A DNA stretch of 64,000 nt from NCBI RefSeq assembly GCF_003202405.1, contig NZ_QJHL01000005.1, positions 334,797-398,796 of the forward strand, read 5' to 3'. The notes under the pieces were generated by a model. The model was not told where the DNA came from. It did not search any database and saw only the letters and a list, made by a program, of their open reading frames with translations. The position numbers and the translations under genes were made by a program. Source of the stretch: Flavobacterium hydrophilum. GTDB taxonomy: Bacteria; Bacteroidota; Bacteroidia; Flavobacteriales; Flavobacteriaceae. Shown one piece after another: positions 33,202 to 42,690 of this stretch (the stretch's first letter is position 1; the number at the start of each line of letters is the position of its first letter).

Positions 33202-34392
33202 ATGAATCCGGATTTTATAAAATATCAGGCGCAAACTTCCCCTTATCCACTCGGAATGGAAGTTTCACATGCCATTGGCTCTTATATTTACGATACGAAC
33301 AATAAAAAGTATTTAGATTTTGTAGCTGGTGTATCAGCCTGTACACTTGGTCACCAGCATCCACGCGTTAATCAGGCTATAAAAGATCAGTTAGACAAAT
33401 ATTCGCATGTAATGGTTTATGGTGAATATTCTCAAAGTCCGGCTGTTGAATATTGCAAATTAATGGCTTCACTCCTGCCGGAATCTTTAAATAAAACCTA
33501 TTTAGTAAATTCCGGAACAGAAGCAATCGAAGGAGCGCTTAAACTGGCTAAACGAACAACAGGCCGCAGTCAGCTTATTTCATGTCACAATGCCTACCAT
33601 GGAAACACCATGGGTTCGATGAGTGTTATGGGATTTGAAGAACGCAAACAGGCTTTTCGGCCATTACTCCCGGATGTTGATTTTATTACGTTTAACAACG
33701 AAGATGATTTACAAAAAATAACCACACGAACAGCCGGAATTTTACTTGAAACGATTCAGGGAGGTGCCGGTTTTATTCAGCCTGAAAATAACTTTCTGCA
33801 AAAAGTTCGTAAACGTTGTGACGAAGTGGGTGCGATGATGATTTTAGATGAAATTCAGCCAGGTTTTGGACGCACGGGAAAATTATTTGGTTTCGAAAAC
33901 TATAATGTTGTTCCGGATATTGTGGTCATGGGAAAAGGTATGGGCGGTGGAATGCCCGTAGGTGCTTTTACGGCAGCTGCTGAAAAAATGGACCTTTTAA
34001 CAGAGAATCCAAAATTAGGACATATCACAACTTTTGGAGGCCATCCTGTCATTGCGTCAGCCTGTCTGGCGACTTTGAAGGAATTAACTGAAACTAATTT
34101 GATACCGGAAACTTTAGAGAAAGAAAAGCTCTTCAGATCATTTTTGGTACATCCTTTGATAACAGAAATTAGAGGAAAAGGATTAATGCTTGCCGCCATG
34201 ACTGAAACTGCCGAAATAACCAATCAGGTAATTTTAAACTGTCAGGAAAAAGGGCTCATTTTATTCTGGCTGCTGTTTGAAGGCTGCGCTATTAGAATAA
34301 CACCGCCATTAACAATTTCTGAAGAAGAAATAAAAGAAGGTTGTACCATAATCTTAAATGTTATGGATGAAATCCTAAAACAAAAAGCATAA
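33202..34392 (+). CDS. Class III PLP aminotransferase
   Basis: A 396-residue fold-type I aminotransferase of the class III group (acetylornithine, 4-aminobutyrate and related). The PLP-binding core is intact: NSGTEAIEGALKLAKRTTGR (phosphate site, ~103-122), AYHGNTMGSMSV (~131-142), ILDEIQPGFGRTG (Asp216) and VVMGKGMGGGMPVGAF with the Schiff-base Lys245. It starts 79 bp after the OstA-like gene. The N-terminus (TSPYPLGMEVSHAIGSYIYD) resembles that in flavobacterial aspartate aminotransferase-like class III proteins. I cannot determine the amino donor. Confidence 0.9.
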   Translation: MNPDFIKYQAQTSPYPLGMEVSHAIGSYIYDTNNKKYLDFVAGVSACTLGHQHPRVNQAIKDQLDKYSHVMVYGEYSQSPAVEYCKLMASLLPESLNKTYLVNSGTEAIEGALKLAKRTTGRSQLISCHNAYHGNTMGSMSVMGFEERKQAFRPLLPDVDFITFNNEDDLQKITTRTAGILLETIQGGAGFIQPENNFLQKVRKRCDEVGAMMILDEIQPGFGRTGKLFGFENYNVVPDIVVMGKGMGGGMPVGAFTAAAEKMDLLTENPKLGHITTFGGHPVIASACLATLKELTETNLIPETLEKEKLFRSFLVHPLITEIRGKGLMLAAMTETAEITNQVILNCQEKGLILFWLLFEGCAIRITPPLTISEEEIKEGCTIILNVMDEILKQKA

Positions 34393-34675
34393 TACCAATT
34401 TGGAGCTAATTCCAGCTATTCACTTTATCTTTTGCTTTTTAAAGAAAAAAACAAAAGGATATCGTTTCTATCTGGGCTATGGCTGCTGAATTAAAATAAA
34501 AACCAAAAAAATAAAGAACAAATAATCTTTTATATATCAGAAGATTAAAACTAAAAACAGAACATAAATTCTGTCCATATTGTTAATTAAATTGTTCAAA
34601 ACAATAAATTTCCTTTTCTCACTAAATAATATGGTTGCCTAAATTTATAACAGGCTAATTTCAAAAAAACAAAGT

Positions 34676-36073
34676 ATGCAATTAAGCAACGAAGAAGAAG
34701 ATTATAACCTATCCCTATCCAAATTTGAGTCAATGTTAAAAACTAACAAAGTGCTCTTTTTTGATTCTGAAGAATTCGAAGAAATTATTCTTCATTACTT
34801 AGACATAGGCAAGGCTAATTTAGCAAAAAAGGCCTTAAAACTTGCATTAGACCAACACCCAAAATCTACAGGCTTAAAATTAGTACAAGTAGAAATGCTG
34901 GTTTACGATGATAAATTAGATATCGCCGAGAAACTTTTAAATGAGTTATATGCAATTGAACCGAACAACGAGGAAATTTACATTCAGAAAGCAAATATCT
35001 GTTCTAAAAGAGATCAACACGAAAAAGCAGTAGAATTACTTAAAATTGCCTTGCAATATACAGATGATTTCGCCGATGTATATAATTTAATCGGAATGGA
35101 GTATCTTTTTATGGATAACCTCGAGATGGCCAAAGACAGCTTCATCAAATGTCTTGAAGAAGATTTAGAAGATCAGTCGGCTTTATACAATGTCGTTTAT
35201 TGTTTTGAATTTTTAGATCAAAATCAGGAAGCAATTGTATATCTGAATGATTACATCAATAAAAACCCGTATAGCGAAATCGCGTGGCATCAGCTTGGAA
35301 GACTGCATTATGGTATAAAAGAATACGAAAACGCAATTCGCGCTTTTGACTATGCAACCCTGATTGACGAAGAATTTCTGGGAGCTTTCATGGAAAAAGC
35401 AAAAGCTTACGAGCGTCTTAAAAAATACACTCAGGCGATAGAAAGTTACAACCGAACTATTGAATTGGATGACGCAACTTCTTACGCATTATTGCGAATT
35501 GGAAAATGCTATGAAAAATTAGGAAATACAGTTTTAGCCCTAAAATATTATAACCAAACCGTTCACGAAGATCCACTTCTTGACAAAGGATGGATCGCTA
35601 TTACTGATTTTTACGTTCGCCAGAAAAACTTTCAGAAAGCATTATTTTTTGTCAATAAAGCATTAGCAATAGATAATCAAAATCGGTTATACTGGAAACG
35701 TTATGCTACTATAAACAAACAAATGAACTTTTTTGAAGAAGCTGAGTTTGGATACAGAAAAGCTGTAGAGTTTGGTGATTATGCATTAGACACGTGGTTA
35801 TTCTGGGTAGATATTCTTCAGTTTTTAGGTGAATTTGACAGCGCAATACAAACATTACTGCAAGCTTCCGAATATTTTCCGGAAGAAAACGAGGTAGAAT
35901 ACCGTTTGGCCGGATTGTATTTTATGATTCAGGACAATACAAAAGCAAAATTTCATTTAAGTAACGGCTTGCGTTTAAACTTTGATAATTATATTTTAAT
36001 CGAAGATTTATTCCCTGTAGTCTGGACAAAAAAAATGGTAAAAAATTATATTGAAAAACATAGAAAACAATAA
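34676..36073 (+). CDS. TPR-repeat protein
   Basis: A 465-residue protein made almost entirely of tetratricopeptide repeats. Units such as EIAWHQLGRLHYGIKEYENA, AFMEKAKAYERLKKYTQAIE and SYALLRIGKCYEKLGNTVLA follow the TPR pattern at 34-residue spacing, about ten in all. No signal peptide is visible, so it is likely cytoplasmic. Its stop TAA overlaps the ATG of aroE by one base (TAATG), so the two are translationally coupled. TPR proteins are scaffolds; I see no partner assignment. The aroE link is structural, not proof of shared function. Confidence 0.88.
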   Translation: MQLSNEEEDYNLSLSKFESMLKTNKVLFFDSEEFEEIILHYLDIGKANLAKKALKLALDQHPKSTGLKLVQVEMLVYDDKLDIAEKLLNELYAIEPNNEEIYIQKANICSKRDQHEKAVELLKIALQYTDDFADVYNLIGMEYLFMDNLEMAKDSFIKCLEEDLEDQSALYNVVYCFEFLDQNQEAIVYLNDYINKNPYSEIAWHQLGRLHYGIKEYENAIRAFDYATLIDEEFLGAFMEKAKAYERLKKYTQAIESYNRTIELDDATSYALLRIGKCYEKLGNTVLALKYYNQTVHEDPLLDKGWIAITDFYVRQKNFQKALFFVNKALAIDNQNRLYWKRYATINKQMNFFEEAEFGYRKAVEFGDYALDTWLFWVDILQFLGEFDSAIQTLLQASEYFPEENEVEYRLAGLYFMIQDNTKAKFHLSNGLRLNFDNYILIEDLFPVVWTKKMVKNYIEKHRKQ

Positions 36074-36822
36074 TGATCGATATTTTAAAAAGACGTTTTG
36101 GCTTATTAGGCAGAAATATTAGTTACTCCTTTTCAAAAGGATATTTTACAGAGAAATTTAGTGATGAAGTTTTTGCAGGTAATAGCTACGAAAATTTCGA
36201 TATCTCAGAAATCAATCATTTTACAGGTTTACTTAAAAACAATCCAGACTTAAAAGGTCTGAACGTTACGATTCCTTATAAAGAACAGGTCATTCCTTTC
36301 TTAGATAAACTTTCAAAAAAAGCAACCTTAATTGGTGCTGTAAATACAATAAAGTTTACCAAAAACGGAAAATTAAAAGGATACAATACTGATTATTATG
36401 GATTCAAAAAATCGTTGAAACCATTATTAGAACCACATCACAAAAAAGCGCTCATTCTGGGTACCGGAGGCGCATCAAAAGGAGTCGCATTTGCACTGGA
36501 TGAACTTGGTATTCCATATACATTTGTTTCAAGAGAAGCTAAGGAAAACATCATTGATTATAATTTAATTAATGCTACAACTTTTGACAATTTTCAAATC
36601 ATAATTAATTGTACTCCTGTTGGAACCAGTCCTAATATTGAAGCTTGTCCCGATATTCCATACGAGTTTTTTACTGATAAACATATCGCTTACGATTTAA
36701 TTTATAATCCTGCTGAAACTCAATTCTTAAAGAATGCAAAAGAAAGAGGTGCGGTAATAAAAAATGGTCTTGATATGCTTATTTTTCAGGCAGAAAAAGC
36801 ATGGAAAATCTGGAATAAATAA
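36073..36822 (+). CDS. aroE: Shikimate dehydrogenase
   Basis: A 249-residue enzyme that reduces 3-dehydroshikimate with NADPH in aromatic amino-acid synthesis. Shikimate-site motif ISYSFSKGYF (Ser19, Ser21), catalytic Lys70 in NVTIPYK and Asp107 in YNTDYYGF, Ala-Val-Asn at 89-91, and a Rossmann loop GTGGASKGVAFAL at 130-142. Length is normal for AroE (about 250-290), slightly short at the C-terminus. It overlaps the upstream TPR gene by one base. It is followed by a strong terminator (36846-36873). Confidence 0.96.
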   Translation: MIDILKRRFGLLGRNISYSFSKGYFTEKFSDEVFAGNSYENFDISEINHFTGLLKNNPDLKGLNVTIPYKEQVIPFLDKLSKKATLIGAVNTIKFTKNGKLKGYNTDYYGFKKSLKPLLEPHHKKALILGTGGASKGVAFALDELGIPYTFVSREAKENIIDYNLINATTFDNFQIIINCTPVGTSPNIEACPDIPYEFFTDKHIAYDLIYNPAETQFLKNAKERGAVIKNGLDMLIFQAEKAWKIWNK

Positions 36823-36845
36823 ATCTCCAAAAACAATTATAATTT

Positions 36846-36873
36846 GGCTACACTCAAAATGTAGCCTTTTTTT
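36846..36873 (+). terminator. Terminator of aroE
   Basis: A 7-bp stem (36846-36852 and 36860-36866) followed by seven T residues. Confidence 0.88.
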
Positions 36874-37002
36874 ATTCTGTTAATTCATAAAACCAAGTCC
36901 AAACATTTTTATTAAAAAAATAAATTCATTATATTTAAATCAGTTTTGACATTTAAAAACATAAGATTTTTAAGTCACAAATTATATAAACAAACGATTT
37001 AT

Positions 37003-37033
37003 TTTGTATTTAGAAACACCTTTACTATCTTTC
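37003..37033 (+). promoter_or_regulatory. Promoter of the DUF349 gene
   Basis: TTTG at 37003-37006, 19 bases, then TATCTTTC at 37026-37033 (last base differs from TAnnTTTG). The ATG is 34 bases downstream. Confidence 0.55.
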
Positions 37034-37067
37034 GCAATGTTTAAAATAAAAACCTTACACATTTAAA

Positions 37068-39056
37068 ATGTTAGAAGAAAAGAATGATAACCTGCAGGAT
37101 GCAGATGGAAAATTAGGAATCGACTTGAATGATCCTTCACAAAATGATGCAATAGAAACATCAATTTCTGAAACGACAACAGAAAATGAAATTTCACTGC
37201 CTGAGAGTGAAATCCAAAATATTGAAGCCGAAGAAACAAATCATCAGGAGGTGCTAGATGCAATAACAAATTCTAACGCTGAAGAAAGTGAAGACGAAAC
37301 ATTAAAAGAACGTCATGATATTCCTATGCAGGATTATGATACATTTTCTTTGGACAAACTCGTTGATGAATTAAAAAAATTAGTAAACACAGACAAAGTG
37401 ATGTCTGTAAAAGAGCATATTGAAGAAATTAAAAAATCTTTTTTACTTCAATTTAATCATCTTATTGAGGAGAAAAAAGAAGAATTTAATGCTTCAAATC
37501 AGGACCCTAATGAAGAATTTCAATATCATTCTCCTCTAAAATCAAAATTCGACGAATATTATAATATTTTCCGCGAGAAAAGAAACGCTCATTTTAAACA
37601 TTTACAAACCAGCTTAAAATCAAATTTAGATAATCGGCTTGCCATAGTTGAGGAACTAAAAGAACTAATAAATCCTCAGGAAAATATCAAAGATACTCTT
37701 AAACATTTTAATGAATTAAGAGAAAGGTGGAAGAACGCCGGTGCAATTCCAAAAGACAAATACAATCACGTTTGGAATAATTACCATTTTCATGTTGAAA
37801 ATTTCTATGATTATCTACATTTAGACCGTGAAGCGAGAGATTTGGATTTTAAATATAATCTGGAACAAAAACAAAAAATAATTACTCGTGTTGAAGAATT
37901 AGTAAACGAAACCGACATTAGTAAGGCGTTTCGTGAATTACAGGATTTACACAGAATCTGGAAAGAAGATATTGGCCCTGTATCCAAAGAGCATCGTGAT
38001 GCAATCTGGAATAAATTTAGTGAGCTAACTAAAAAAATTCATGATAAAAGAGAACTTTTATTTGAAAGCCAAAGAGCAAACGAACAACAAAATCTCGAAA
38101 TTAAAAAAGGCATTATTGCCACAATAGAAGTTCTAGCAACTGAAAAGGTAGGCTCTCATTCACAATGGCTGATACAAATACAAAAAGTAGAAGCCCTTAG
38201 AAATGAATTTTTTGCTGCCGGAAAAGTACCTAGCGATGTAAACGAACAGACCTGGGCTGCATTTAAAGCTGCCGTCAGAAGCTTTAATTCTTTTAAAAAT
38301 TCTTTTTATAAGGACATAAAAAAAGACCAAAACGATAATTTAAACAAAAAAACAGCTTTGGTTGCTAAAGCCAAAGAATTACAGGAAAGTACTGATTTTA
38401 GTGCGACTACTCCAATCATGAAACAAATTCAGGAAGAGTGGAAACAAATTGGCCATGTACCAAAAAAATACTCGGATAAAATCTGGAAAGAGTTCAAAGA
38501 TGCATGTAATCATTATTTTGACAAGTTAAAGGAACACAAATCTGAAGAAAACGGAGAAGAAGTCGCTGCATTTGACAACAAAAAGACATATTTGGAAAAT
38601 TTAAGATCATTTGAACTTACCGGAGATCACAAAACAGATTTAGATGCGATTAAATTGCATATTGAGACCTGGAAAGGATTTGGAAAAGTTCCTTTTTCAA
38701 GACGTCATATTGAAGGCAAATTCAACAAAATCTTAGATGCACTTTTCGAAAAACTAAGCCTAAGCAAGAAAGACACTGAAATGATGCGTTTTTCTAACCG
38801 AATTGATTCTTTATCTGAAAGTAACGACACTCGTAAATTAGATAATGAAAAGATTTTCTTAATGCGTAAGATTGAAGAAGTCCAAAATGAAATTTTTCAA
38901 TTAGAGAACAACATTCAGTTTTTTACTAATACAAAAAATGCAAAAAAGGAAAACTCTATAGTACTTGAGGTTCGTAAAAATATCGCTATTCACAAGGAAA
39001 GTCTTGAAGTATGGAAAGATAAACTAAAACAATTGCGTAATTTAAATCAAGAATAA
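37068..39056 (+). CDS. DUF349 repeat protein
   Basis: A 662-residue protein with a long acidic low-complexity N-terminus (about 1-75, rich in Glu, Asp and Asn) followed by several helical DUF349 modules. Each module shows the FRELQDLHRIWKEDIGPVSK or MKQIQEEWKQIGHVPKKYSD pattern (Trp-x2-(I/G)-G-x-V-P). I count about five modules between residues 190 and 560, then a coiled-coil tail (about 590-660). DUF349 has no settled function that I know of. No signal peptide, so probably cytoplasmic. Single gene with its own promoter and terminator. Confidence 0.88.
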   Translation: MLEEKNDNLQDADGKLGIDLNDPSQNDAIETSISETTTENEISLPESEIQNIEAEETNHQEVLDAITNSNAEESEDETLKERHDIPMQDYDTFSLDKLVDELKKLVNTDKVMSVKEHIEEIKKSFLLQFNHLIEEKKEEFNASNQDPNEEFQYHSPLKSKFDEYYNIFREKRNAHFKHLQTSLKSNLDNRLAIVEELKELINPQENIKDTLKHFNELRERWKNAGAIPKDKYNHVWNNYHFHVENFYDYLHLDREARDLDFKYNLEQKQKIITRVEELVNETDISKAFRELQDLHRIWKEDIGPVSKEHRDAIWNKFSELTKKIHDKRELLFESQRANEQQNLEIKKGIIATIEVLATEKVGSHSQWLIQIQKVEALRNEFFAAGKVPSDVNEQTWAAFKAAVRSFNSFKNSFYKDIKKDQNDNLNKKTALVAKAKELQESTDFSATTPIMKQIQEEWKQIGHVPKKYSDKIWKEFKDACNHYFDKLKEHKSEENGEEVAAFDNKKTYLENLRSFELTGDHKTDLDAIKLHIETWKGFGKVPFSRRHIEGKFNKILDALFEKLSLSKKDTEMMRFSNRIDSLSESNDTRKLDNEKIFLMRKIEEVQNEIFQLENNIQFFTNTKNAKKENSIVLEVRKNIAIHKESLEVWKDKLKQLRNLNQE

Positions 39057-39074
39057 GGTATTAAGTTATAAATT

Positions 39075-39113
39075 AAAAAGGGTATAATGAAAATTTTTCA
39101 TTATACCCTTTTT
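39075..39113 (+). terminator. Terminator of the DUF349 gene
   Basis: An 18-bp perfect stem (39075-39092 and 39096-39113) with a loop of three, A-rich on one side and T-rich on the other. Confidence 0.9.
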
Positions 39114-39168
39114 AATTTTTTTTACTTTTCAGTAACAAATTGACAAAACAATACTACAAAATATTAAC

Positions 39169-39176
39169 TATATTTG
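39169..39176 (+). promoter_or_regulatory. -7 element of the OsmC gene
   Basis: TATATTTG, 69 bases before the ATG. I found no -33 TTTG at 19-21 bases. Confidence 0.45.
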
Positions 39177-39245
39177 ATTAACACATTATCAATTGACAAT
39201 CAACAGATAAACAAGTTTAATTATTAATTCTAATAAACAATTAAA

Positions 39246-39662
39246 ATGAAATTTACAAGAAAAGCAAATGCCAACTGGAAAGGAACCGGTATGGAAGGAA
39301 CAGGAACAATAAGCACACAAAGCACAACGTTAAATAATGCACAATTATCTTTTAAAACAAGATTTGCAGACGGAGTAGGAACCAATCCGGAAGAACTTAT
39401 TGCAGCGGCTCATTCGGGTTGTTTTACAATGCAATTAAGCTTCTTATTAAACGAAGGCGGTTTTGTTGCTGATGATTTATCTACAGAAGCCACAGTTACT
39501 TTTGAAGATGGCTCTATAACTTTAATCCATTTAGAACTTAAGGGAAAAGTACCTTCAATAACAGCCGAAAAATTTGCAGAAATTGCAACAAAAGCAAAAG
39601 AAATTTGCCCAATTTCAAAGTTATTAAAAACTGAAATTACGTTAGGAATTAATTTAGTTTAG
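39246..39662 (+). CDS. OsmC/Ohr-family peroxide reductase
   Basis: A 138-residue OsmC-type protein. The two active-site Cys residues are present: Cys59 in AAAHSGCFTMQLS and Cys121 in AKEICPISKLL. They form the Cys pair that reduces organic hydroperoxides, re-reduced by a lipoylated or thiol partner. The N-terminus (MKFTRKANANWKGTGMEGTG) fits the OsmC subgroup better than Ohr. Single gene with its own -7 element and a bidirectional terminator shared with the convergent response-regulator gene. Confidence 0.93.
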   Translation: MKFTRKANANWKGTGMEGTGTISTQSTTLNNAQLSFKTRFADGVGTNPEELIAAAHSGCFTMQLSFLLNEGGFVADDLSTEATVTFEDGSITLIHLELKGKVPSITAEKFAEIATKAKEICPISKLLKTEITLGINLV

Positions 39663-39687
39663 AAATTCTAATTTAATTAAATCTCAT

Positions 39688-39717
39688 AAAAAAGCTCCGA
39701 TTACTCGGAGCTTTTTT
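39688..39717. terminator. Bidirectional terminator
   Basis: A 13-bp perfect stem (39688-39700 and 39705-39717, loop of four), with A-run left and T-run right, between the convergent OsmC and response-regulator genes. Confidence 0.92.
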
Positions 39718-39723
39718 GCTTAT

Positions 39724-40443
39724 TTATTCAGATACTGCTTTGCTTTTAACTACAAGTCTAAAACCTTCTCCGTGAATGTTTAAAATTTCAACATCCTCGT
39801 CAGATTTTAGATATTTTCTAAGTTTCGCAATATAAACATCCATGCTTCTTGAAGTAAAGTAATTATCGTCTCTCCAAATTTTTGTCAACGCTAATTCTCT
39901 TGGCATTAAATCATTTTCATGTAAAATCAACATTTTTAGCAATTCATTCTCTTTTGGAGATAATTTTATTGGCTCTTCATCCTGGAATGTTAAAAACCTT
40001 AATTTAGAGTTTAAATGAAATTTACCAATGTTGAATTCAAACTGAACTTGCTCTGCTTTTGTATCAGATGATTTCCTTTGAATAATAGCTTTTATTTTCA
40101 TCAATAACACCTCAGAATCAAAAGGTTTATTCAGATAATCATCAGCTCCTGCTTTGTATCCTTTTAAAACATCTTCTTTCATTGATTTAGCTGTTAAAAA
40201 AATAATCGGCACTTCACTATTTTTCTCTCTGATTTCTTTTGCTAAAGTATAACCATCCTTATAAGGCATCATTACATCCAGAATGCATAAATCATAAACA
40301 TCCTTTTTGAATTTTTCGAAACCTTCCATGCCATTTTTTGCCAAAGTAACTTCAAAGTCGTTTAGCATTAAATAATCTTTAAGAACTGCACCAAAATTAA
40401 GGTCATCTTCTACTAAAAGTATTCTTTTATTAATATTTTCCAT
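39724..40443 (-). CDS. OmpR-family response regulator (RprY-like)
   Basis: A 239-residue regulator: receiver domain (1-120, phosphorylation site Asp56 in LCILDVMMPYKDGY, acidic pair Glu12-Asp13-Asp14, Lys in FLTAKSM) and a C-terminal winged helix (about 133-235, LKFLTFQDEEPIKLSPKENE, RSMDVYIAKLRKYL). Paired with the kinase gene that ends 3 bases upstream (stop 40447, ATG 40443). Its target genes are unknown. In Bacteroidota this RprX/RprY-type pair is linked to stress responses. It ends before a bidirectional terminator. Confidence 0.94.
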   Translation of the reverse strand: MENINKRILLVEDDLNFGAVLKDYLMLNDFEVTLAKNGMEGFEKFKKDVYDLCILDVMMPYKDGYTLAKEIREKNSEVPIIFLTAKSMKEDVLKGYKAGADDYLNKPFDSEVLLMKIKAIIQRKSSDTKAEQVQFEFNIGKFHLNSKLRFLTFQDEEPIKLSPKENELLKMLILHENDLMPRELALTKIWRDDNYFTSRSMDVYIAKLRKYLKSDEDVEILNIHGEGFRLVVKSKAVSE

Positions 40444-40446
40444 ATT

Positions 40447-42033
40447 TTAATTTATTAGTGGTATTTTTATTATGAAGGTACTACCTTTTCCCTTTTCACT
40501 TTCTACATAAACCTGACCATTGTGATCTTCAACAATCCTTTTTACATAAGCAAGTCCTAATCCATGACCTTTTACATTATGTAAATCTCCAGTATGCTCC
40601 CTATAAAATTTCTCAAAAACTCTTTTTTGAGCTACCTTACTCATTCCTAAACCATTATCCTTAATTTTTATCAGAATCATATCTTTAATATTCTCTGTAA
40701 AAACCTCAATTTCAGGAACATTAGGTGAATACTTTATGGCATTCTCTAATATATTAACCAACACATTTGTAAAATGAACTTCATTAACCAAACAAGTTGT
40801 TCTCGCAGCATTATAGTGCTTTACAATTGTACCCTGTTTATCTTCTAAAATCAAATTAACATGTTCAATTGCATCTTCAATAATATCGTGAATTACAGTA
40901 GGTTCTTTACTAATATCAAGTTCTTTTTTCTCCAGCTTGGAAATTCGGAGCACATTTTCAACCTGAGCATGCATCCTTTTGTTTTCATCCCGAATCATTT
41001 GGAGATAACGAAATACCTTTTCTTTATCTTCTATAATTTTAGGATTTCGAATCGCATCAAGAGCTAAATTTATTGTAGCAATTGGAGTTTTAAACTCATG
41101 CGTCATATTATTTATAAAATCTGTTTTTATTTCAGATATTTGTTTTTGACGAATTAGCTGATTTAGGGCACTTGTGTAAGCAATTATAATAATCAATGTA
41201 AAAATTATAGATAGTACCGTAATACTTACCAACTGCGATAGTAAAAATTTCTTTTTATTCGGAAAAGTAACAGATAATTCATATTTACTATTTCCTTCAT
41301 TATCAGCAAAAACAGGTATATTATAAGTAGCATCCTTATCAAAATGAAAACCTTCTGATTTTATCTTTGTAGGGGTGCCACTGCTGTATATCCCGAATTC
41401 AAATTTTGTCTTAACTCCATGTTCAGCAAGCTCTTTTTTTAAGATACTTCTCAACTTCTCTTTTGTAATCCTCTCATCTATAGGCAATGCAGAAGCATAA
41501 TCCTTATATGAAATTTGTAATTGTGCTTTATTTAAAATATCTAAGTTACCTTCTTTTTCATCTCTTAAATCAGGAATTGTACTTTGATTTAAAACTGAAT
41601 TATCAATGATGCTATTATTATTGTAAACCTCTGTTAGTCTTTTGGAGCTAAAACTTTTAAATCCATCTGAACCGAATTTTTTATTAAATAGCGATCCATT
41701 AATATCGTATTTTTCAGAACTAATACTGTTTTTATAAACGATAGTTTTATTTGTTTTCGTGTTTCTTTGAACAAACAAAATTTCTAATAAATCTTCTTTT
41801 TGAGGGATTTTCCCGGTACTGTCTTTTATATGATTGATTTTATCATAAAAACTGTACTCTTCTTGTTGTTCAAGTTTATCAGAAACATTACTGATAACCT
41901 GAGTAACGTGGTATTTAAATTGTTCATCATTATTTTCAAATGAGGAATTAAACCAATATACCTGAACCAGAATTATACCAATTAAGGACAAACTCATTAG
42001 TAAAACAAGTATTCTAAAAAATAATTTATTCAT
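40447..42033 (-). CDS. Sensor histidine kinase (RprX-like)
   Basis: About 528 residues from the ATG at 42033 (an adjacent TTG at 42036 is not preferred). N-terminal helix (FFRILVLLMSLSLIGIILVQ, about 5-24), a periplasmic sensor region of about 230 residues, a second helix (SITVLSIIFTLIIIIAYTSA), then HisKA with His in FINNMTHEFKTPIATINLAL and HATPase_c motifs: LVNILENAIKYSP (N box), IKDNGLGM (G1) and GHGLGLAYVKRI (G2). No HAMP or PAS domain is evident. The sensor region has no family I recognise. It precedes its response-regulator gene by 3 bases. Confidence 0.93.
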   Translation of the reverse strand: MNKLFFRILVLLMSLSLIGIILVQVYWFNSSFENNDEQFKYHVTQVISNVSDKLEQQEEYSFYDKINHIKDSTGKIPQKEDLLEILFVQRNTKTNKTIVYKNSISSEKYDINGSLFNKKFGSDGFKSFSSKRLTEVYNNNSIIDNSVLNQSTIPDLRDEKEGNLDILNKAQLQISYKDYASALPIDERITKEKLRSILKKELAEHGVKTKFEFGIYSSGTPTKIKSEGFHFDKDATYNIPVFADNEGNSKYELSVTFPNKKKFLLSQLVSITVLSIIFTLIIIIAYTSALNQLIRQKQISEIKTDFINNMTHEFKTPIATINLALDAIRNPKIIEDKEKVFRYLQMIRDENKRMHAQVENVLRISKLEKKELDISKEPTVIHDIIEDAIEHVNLILEDKQGTIVKHYNAARTTCLVNEVHFTNVLVNILENAIKYSPNVPEIEVFTENIKDMILIKIKDNGLGMSKVAQKRVFEKFYREHTGDLHNVKGHGLGLAYVKRIVEDHNGQVYVESEKGKGSTFIIKIPLIN

Positions 42034-42092
42034 CAAGACAAAATTAATATTTTAACAATATACTAAATAATACATTAACCAAATATTAACAT

Positions 42093-42689
42093 TTAAGACT
42101 GATTTTGTTTAATATTTAAAATTTTAAGAATTTTAACAACTTCTTCTTTTGCATTTTTAAGATTATCATTGTTTATAACATAATTACTCTTAACAATGCG
42201 TTCTTCGTCTTTCCATTGCATTTTCATCCTGTTTAAAACCTGTTCTTTAGTTGTTTTGTCCCGTTTAATAACCCTTTCGATTCTTACTTCTTCAGGTGCA
42301 GTTACCGTTATAACAATATCACAATCTTTATACCTGCCGCTTTCAAACAAAATGGCTGCTTCATAAATTACGTAATCGTAATTTTTATTTTTTTGCAGCC
42401 ATGCTTCAAAATCTTTTTTAACTGCCGGATGTATAATTGAATTTAACTGATTTAACTTATCACTATTACCGAAAACTATTTCTGCTAATTTTGCCCTGTT
42501 AAGAACTTCACTTTCAAATACAGTTTCACCAAAAACTGATTTAATCTCTTCAATTATCAATTTTGACTGCATTAATTTTTTTGCTTCATTATCTGCAATG
42601 TAAACAGGTACTCCCTTTTCTTCAAAATAATTTGCTATGGTTGTTTTTCCGCTTCCTATTCCGCCTGTAAGACCAATAATCTTTGTCAT
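42093..42689 (-). CDS. coaE: Dephospho-CoA kinase
   Basis: A 198-residue P-loop kinase that phosphorylates the 3'-OH of dephospho-CoA, the last step of CoA synthesis. Walker A GLTGGIGSGKTTIANYF at residues 6-22, and the conserved DNEAKKLM and YEAAILFESGRYKDCDIVI blocks follow, with the lid arginines in RIERVIKRDKTTKEQV. One nucleotide separates it from the glycosyltransferase stop upstream, so they are co-transcribed. The CoA-pathway enzyme CoaBC is encoded about 5 kb upstream on the same strand. Length is normal. Confidence 0.96.
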   Translation of the reverse strand: MTKIIGLTGGIGSGKTTIANYFEEKGVPVYIADNEAKKLMQSKLIIEEIKSVFGETVFESEVLNRAKLAEIVFGNSDKLNQLNSIIHPAVKKDFEAWLQKNKNYDYVIYEAAILFESGRYKDCDIVITVTAPEEVRIERVIKRDKTTKEQVLNRMKMQWKDEERIVKSNYVINNDNLKNAKEEVVKILKILNIKQNQS

Positions 42690-42690
42690 A

